Notes under the pieces: generated by a model
The model's database searches: none
Seen by the model: the letters and a program-made list of their open reading frames with translations, nothing else
What the model was told of the DNA's origin: nothing
Made by a program: the position numbers and the translations under genes
In this document: positions 6,172-8,197 of the stretch, one piece after another
Position numbering within the stretch: the first letter of the stretch is position 1
How the letters are laid out: each line of letters begins with the position of its first letter
NCBI GenBank assembly: GCA_017439615.1
Contig: JAFSIU010000147.1
Location: forward strand, 1 to 8,197
Direction of reading: 5' to 3'
Length of the DNA: 8,197 nt
DNA from: Bacillota bacterium
GTDB taxonomy: Bacteria > Bacillota > Dehalobacteriia > UBA4068

Positions 6172-6194
6172 CTTGCGCCAAACTCATTAATAAT
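6165..6194 (+). promoter_or_regulatory. Candidate SigA-type promoter for the AOR operon (long leader)
   Basis: A perfect TTGACA at 6165-6170, an 18-bp spacer and AATAAT (five of six matches to TATAAT) at 6189-6194. Transcription would start near 6200, giving a leader of about 325 nt before the GTG at 6527. It overlaps the inverted repeat at 6152-6171. Confidence 0.5.
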
Positions 6195-6220
6195 GCTAAA
6201 TTACTATTGGACATTTTTAC

Positions 6221-6319
6221 AAAAATTGTGCAAAATATTAAACATAAGATACATTTTTTGTGCGCAGCCCTGTGAAAGGAATACCTGCTAGAAGGGCTTG
6301 ATTTTTTGCACCAATTTTT
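6221..6319 (+). promoter_or_regulatory. Structured leader element with terminator-like hairpin (possible attenuator or riboswitch)
   Basis: Three nested pairings can be drawn. The outer stem pairs 6221-6238 (AAAAATTGTGCAAAATAT) with 6301-6319: about 17 pairs, with one bulged C and one T-T mismatch. Inside it AGCCCT (6266-6271) pairs with AGGGCT (6293-6298). Inside that AGG (6277-6279) pairs with CCT (6284-6286) around AATA. The AGCCCT/AGGGCT hairpin is followed by TGATTTTTT (6299-6307), so on its own it looks like an intrinsic terminator. Its U-tract would be bound up if the outer stem formed. GTGC at 6260-6263 offers an alternative partner for GCAC at 6308-6311. No known riboswitch consensus that I can recall fits, including Moco, TPP, c-di-GMP and fluoride. 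Confidence 0.45.
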
Positions 6320-6331
6320 AAGAAACGTATG

Positions 6332-6360
6332 TTTACCTTGTGTTTTATCGAAATTATATC
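6332..6360 (+). promoter_or_regulatory. Alternative weak promoter for the AOR operon
   Basis: TTTACC (6332-6337), a 17-bp spacer and TATATC (6355-6360), each matching consensus at four of six positions. If used, the transcript would start near 6367 and lose the folded element at 6221-6319 while keeping the inverted repeat at 6395-6474. Confidence 0.25.
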
Positions 6361-6381
6361 ATGGTTAAGGTGGTGTTGTCT

Positions 6382-6426
6382 ATGACTTTTTGTTTTTTAT
6401 TATCACCGATTGAGGTAAATGCCTGA
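6382..6426 (+). CDS. Possible 14-codon leader peptide
   Basis: ATG at 6382 to TGA at 6424-6426 encodes MTFCFLLSPIEVNA. It is preceded by AAGGTGGT (6367-6374), 7 nt upstream, a fair ribosome site. The reading frame also holds an ATG at 6361, but with no ribosome site. Codons 5-9 coincide with the 5' arm of the 12-bp inverted repeat at 6395-6406, so translation would block that stem from forming. An open frame this short can easily arise by chance, and nothing confirms expression. Confidence 0.2.
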   Translation: MTFCFLLSPIEVNA

Positions 6427-6474
6427 GAACACGGGTTTTTCCAAAATCTGATTTGATTCGAAGTGATAATAAAA
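6395..6474 (+). repeat. Perfect 12-bp inverted repeat in the AOR operon leader
   Basis: TTTTATTATCAC at 6395-6406 is exactly complementary to GTGATAATAAAA at 6463-6474. The pairing extends outward by three G-T wobbles (6392-6394 with 6475-6477), and inward by CGA (6407-6409) with TCG (6458-6460) across a two-base bulge. About 48 nt are enclosed, including a possible AGG-TAAATG-CCT mini-hairpin (6412-6423). The 3' arm ends 37 nt before the ribosome site of the Fe-S gene and is not followed directly by a U-run, so it does not look like a plain terminator. In RNA it would form a stable stem; in DNA it could be two half-sites for a dimeric regulator. Confidence 0.6.
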
Positions 6475-6526
6475 GGTTTGTCCCGATGATTTTTTAAATT
6501 TTTACAAACGAGAGGAGAAATTCAAA

Positions 6527-7366
6527 GTGGAAGATTTGAGAATTAAAACACTTAAATATGCAAATATCAGCCGTCGTTCCTTCCTGAAGGGCGCACTGGC
6601 AGTTGGCGGAGCACTTGCTTTGGCAGGCTGCGGCGAAACCGTCACCAATACTGTTACTGTTACTGAAAAGAACACCGTAACCGTTACCGAAAAGAACACC
6701 GTAACCGTTACCGATACCAAAACTGTTACCGTTACCGAGCAGGTTCCCACCGTTCCCACCGAACAGGAATGGAAGAACAGCATGAAGCCCGAACCCGTCA
6801 AGGCTATCACCGCTTCCAAGGATCAGCTCATTTCCCGTCCTGCAACCATCATTCCCAGATATATGGATTGCGTTGGCTGCAACAAGTGCATGATCGCTTG
6901 CTCCATGTATCATTACAATGAACCCGATATGTACAAATCCAACATTCAGGTTTATGGCGTACATTACAAGGGCGGTCTCGTTGATATCCCGATCCTCTGC
7001 ATGAAATGTAAAGATGCTCCCTGTATGGCAGCATGCCCCGAAAAGGTTGGCGCTATCACCCGCGATGAAGTTACCGGTGCTTTGAAGATCGATCATGAAA
7101 AGTGCACTCTTTGCGAACTCTGCATCGAAGCTTGCAATGCTGACAGAACCGGCTGCCTCAAGCTCTCCAAGGACGGCGATATGGTTGTTGGTATGTGCGA
7201 CCATTGCGGCGGCACTCCCGAATGTGTTTTGGCTTGCCCTGACAATGTTTTGGAAATCGTCGGTTCCAATGCAAGTGCAGACCGTCTGCCTCAGGTTGGT
7301 GTTGCTTTCGCACTCAAGCCCGAAGAATTGGCAAAACGCGTCGGCATGATGATTTATGGTTTTTAA
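6527..7366 (+). CDS. Tat-exported lipoprotein with four [4Fe-4S] clusters, electron-transfer subunit of the AOR
   Basis: A 279-residue DmsB/HybA-like polyferredoxin. Residues 15-35 are a twin-arginine signal (SRRSFLK, then a hydrophobic stretch) ending in a lipobox LAGC, with C35 as the predicted lipidated residue. Residues 42-71 are a Thr-Val repeat stalk and 72 to about 108 a Pro/Lys-containing linker. Four cysteine sets follow: C115/118/121/125, C158/161/166/170, C193/196/199/203 and C224/227/233/237. These sixteen ligands suit four [4Fe-4S] clusters passing electrons between the catalytic subunit and a membrane or soluble partner. GTG at 6527 is used, with AGAGGAG (6511-6517) 9 nt upstream. 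It is followed 23 nt later by the AOR gene and is clearly co-transcribed with it. The Tat-lipoprotein signal next to a leaderless cytoplasmic-type enzyme is unusual. Electron direction and physiological partner are unknown. Confidence 0.93.
   Translation: MEDLRIKTLKYANISRRSFLKGALAVGGALALAGCGETVTNTVTVTEKNTVTVTEKNTVTVTDTKTVTVTEQVPTVPTEQEWKNSMKPEPVKAITASKDQLISRPATIIPRYMDCVGCNKCMIACSMYHYNEPDMYKSNIQVYGVHYKGGLVDIPILCMKCKDAPCMAACPEKVGAITRDEVTGALKIDHEKCTLCELCIEACNADRTGCLKLSKDGDMVVGMCDHCGGTPECVLACPDNVLEIVGSNASADRLPQVGVAFALKPEELAKRVGMMIYGF
6650..6739 (+). repeat. 24-nt in-frame tandem repeat encoding TVTVTEKN units
   Basis: Three full 24-nt units and a partial fourth encode TVTVTEKN, TVTVTEKN, TVTVTDTK and TVTVTEQ (residues 42-72). 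Units two and three share ACCGTAACCGTTACCGA exactly and are preceded by the same GAAAAGAAC, so copy number could change by slippage. Alternating Thr-Val favours an extended beta-type stalk holding the Fe-S domain away from the lipid anchor. The DNA repeat is seen directly; the stalk role is inference. Confidence 0.85.
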
Positions 7367-7389
7367 TTGAAGATTGGAGGTAATGAATT

Positions 7390-8197
7390 ATGGCAAACGG
7401 CTATTGGGGTAAGCTTATCGAAGTCGATATGACTACCGGCAAAATTGAAATAACTGACAGACATATGCAATATGTTAAAGATTGGATCGGCGGACACTCT
7501 CTGGGCATTAAGCTTCTTTGGGAAGCTTTGAAGGACAACCCCGGTGCAGATCCCATGGGTCCTGACAATGTATTTATGATTCTCCCCGGTGTTTCCTGCG
7601 GTGTTCCGATCTCCGGTGCAGGTTCCCGCTATTGCGTTTACACCAAATCTCCCTTGACCATGCCCAAAAATTCTCCCTATGGCGATTTCGCAGGCGGCGT
7701 TTGCTGGGCAACCGGCGGCGGTAAATTCGGTCCTACCCTGAGAATGGCAGGTTATGACGGTATCTATGTTACCGGCGTTTCCGCAACTCCCAAAATCCTT
7801 TATATCGACAATGATATCGTAGAACTCCGCGATGCTACCAAATATTGGGGCATGACCGTAACCAAGTTCGAAGAAGCTATCCAGGCTGATTTCGGTATCG
7901 ATTTCAAGAACACCTGCTGCGGCCCCGCTGCTGAAGAAGGCTGCCGCTATTGTGCAGTTCTGAACGAAGCCGGTCGTGCTGCAGGTCGTGCAGGCGGCGG
8001 TTCCGTCATGGGCGCAAAGAAGCTCAAAGGCGTTGTTGTCCGCGGCGATCAGGTCATCCCGATTGCTGATCCTTCCAGACTTAAAGAAGTTATGGATAAA
8101 TATGAAAACGTTTGCTGGTCTTCCGCAGCTTGCGACTGGCGTCGTCGTTGGGGTACCGCTTCCGCTCTGGATACCAACAGTGTTACCGGTGGTAAAT
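7390..8197 (+). CDS. Aldehyde ferredoxin oxidoreductase (AOR) family catalytic subunit, N-terminal part
   Basis: The first 269 residues of a protein expected to be about 600-700 residues long, cut by the window edge. It opens MANGYWGKLIEVDMTTGKIE, the usual AOR N-terminus. It continues with a family-typical series: WIGGHSLGIKLLWEAL (32-47), PGVSCGVPISGAGSRY (66-81), TKSPLT (85-90), MAGYDGIYVTGVS (119-131), and the hallmark RAAGRAGGGSVMGAKKLKG (196-214, family pattern aGRgG-GavmGsKnLKa). AOR enzymes carry a tungsten or molybdenum bis-pterin cofactor and a [4Fe-4S] cluster and oxidise aldehydes to acids, or run related low-potential reactions. The cluster-binding cysteines lie mostly beyond the window. 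There is no signal peptide. GGAGG at 7376-7380 lies 9 nt before the ATG. Pairing with a polyferredoxin recalls the YdhV/YdhY and BamB/BamC types. The substrate cannot be told from this part. Confidence 0.96.
   Translation, partial: MANGYWGKLIEVDMTTGKIEITDRHMQYVKDWIGGHSLGIKLLWEALKDNPGADPMGPDNVFMILPGVSCGVPISGAGSRYCVYTKSPLTMPKNSPYGDFAGGVCWATGGGKFGPTLRMAGYDGIYVTGVSATPKILYIDNDIVELRDATKYWGMTVTKFEEAIQADFGIDFKNTCCGPAAEEGCRYCAVLNEAGRAAGRAGGGSVMGAKKLKGVVVRGDQVIPIADPSRLKEVMDKYENVCWSSAACDWRRRWGTASALDTNSVTGGK

Noticed and set aside
6420..6460. TPP riboswitch-like words (CTGAGA, then CTGAT)
   Set aside because: Order and spacing do not fit the thi-box, the conserved GGATAATGCC and GAAGGGA parts are missing, and the gene downstream has no link to thiamine.
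6195..6526. Moco/Tuco-type molybdopterin riboswitch
   Set aside because: It is attractive because of the AOR gene, but I could not find the conserved Moco core. The structure is kept only as an unassigned element.
6494..7204. Minus strand frame of 236 codons with Gly/Asn/Val repeats
   Set aside because: It is antisense to the Fe-S gene. Its repeats are only the complement of the Thr-Val repeat DNA, and it would start inside the well supported + strand gene.
7383..7412. ATG at 7383, closer to the GGAGG, as the AOR start
   Set aside because: It is in another frame and reaches a stop after nine codons. The ATG at 7390 gives the family N-terminus MANGYWGK.

Overview
The window looks like chromosomal DNA from an anaerobic, probably endospore-forming member of the Firmicutes; the spore-forming Negativicutes are one possibility, but no rRNA or other clean taxonomic marker is present. 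The reasons are strong AGGAGG-type ribosome binding sites, U-rich intrinsic terminators, a LysM protein followed by CotS/YsxE-like genes (a spore-coat-type cluster), a DegV protein, and a tungsten/molybdenum-type aldehyde ferredoxin oxidoreductase (AOR) gene paired with a polyferredoxin. No tRNA, rRNA, CRISPR array, insertion sequence or phage gene was seen.

Layout. 1-120: the last 39 codons of an unrecognised + strand gene, followed by a hairpin at 157-185. 230-1078 (-): a DegV/FakB-type fatty-acid-binding protein, with two pairs of 11-bp-period direct repeats in its upstream region. 1236-3987 (-): a compact three-gene operon read leftward, with a SpoVID/SipL-like LysM protein first and then two diverged CotS/YsxE-like kinase-fold proteins that both lack the catalytic-loop Asp. 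It ends in a terminator that abuts its last stop codon. 4121-5176 (+): a divergently transcribed tandem P-loop ATPase of the PRK06851 type. Its C-terminal half is a decayed copy of its N-terminal half, and a possible sporulation-sigma promoter lies in front of it. A 15-bp bidirectional terminator then separates it from a leftward LysR-type regulator (5244-6137, GTG start).

6138-6526 is a 389-bp non-coding stretch between the LysR gene and the rightward AOR operon. It is unusually structured. It holds a perfect TTGTCAA-N6-TTGACAA inverted repeat overlapping a TTGACA -35 box, an approximately 100-nt foldable segment with a terminator-like hairpin, a possible 14-codon leader peptide, and a perfect 12-bp inverted repeat that overlaps that peptide. 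The AOR operon follows: a Tat-lipoprotein carrying four [4Fe-4S] motifs behind a Thr-Val repeat stalk (6527-7366), then the AOR catalytic subunit (7390 to the window edge), which has no signal peptide of its own.

How it fits together. The left two-thirds is probably spore-coat and housekeeping genes. The right third is probably an inducible redox module: a LysR regulator controls a divergent operon, through a long leader, that makes a membrane-tethered electron-transfer subunit and a pterin-dependent oxidoreductase. If the AOR is exported by hitchhiking on the Tat signal of the Fe-S subunit, the enzyme would work outside the cytoplasmic membrane, which would be atypical for an AOR. The structured leader and this export question are the two most interesting points in the window.
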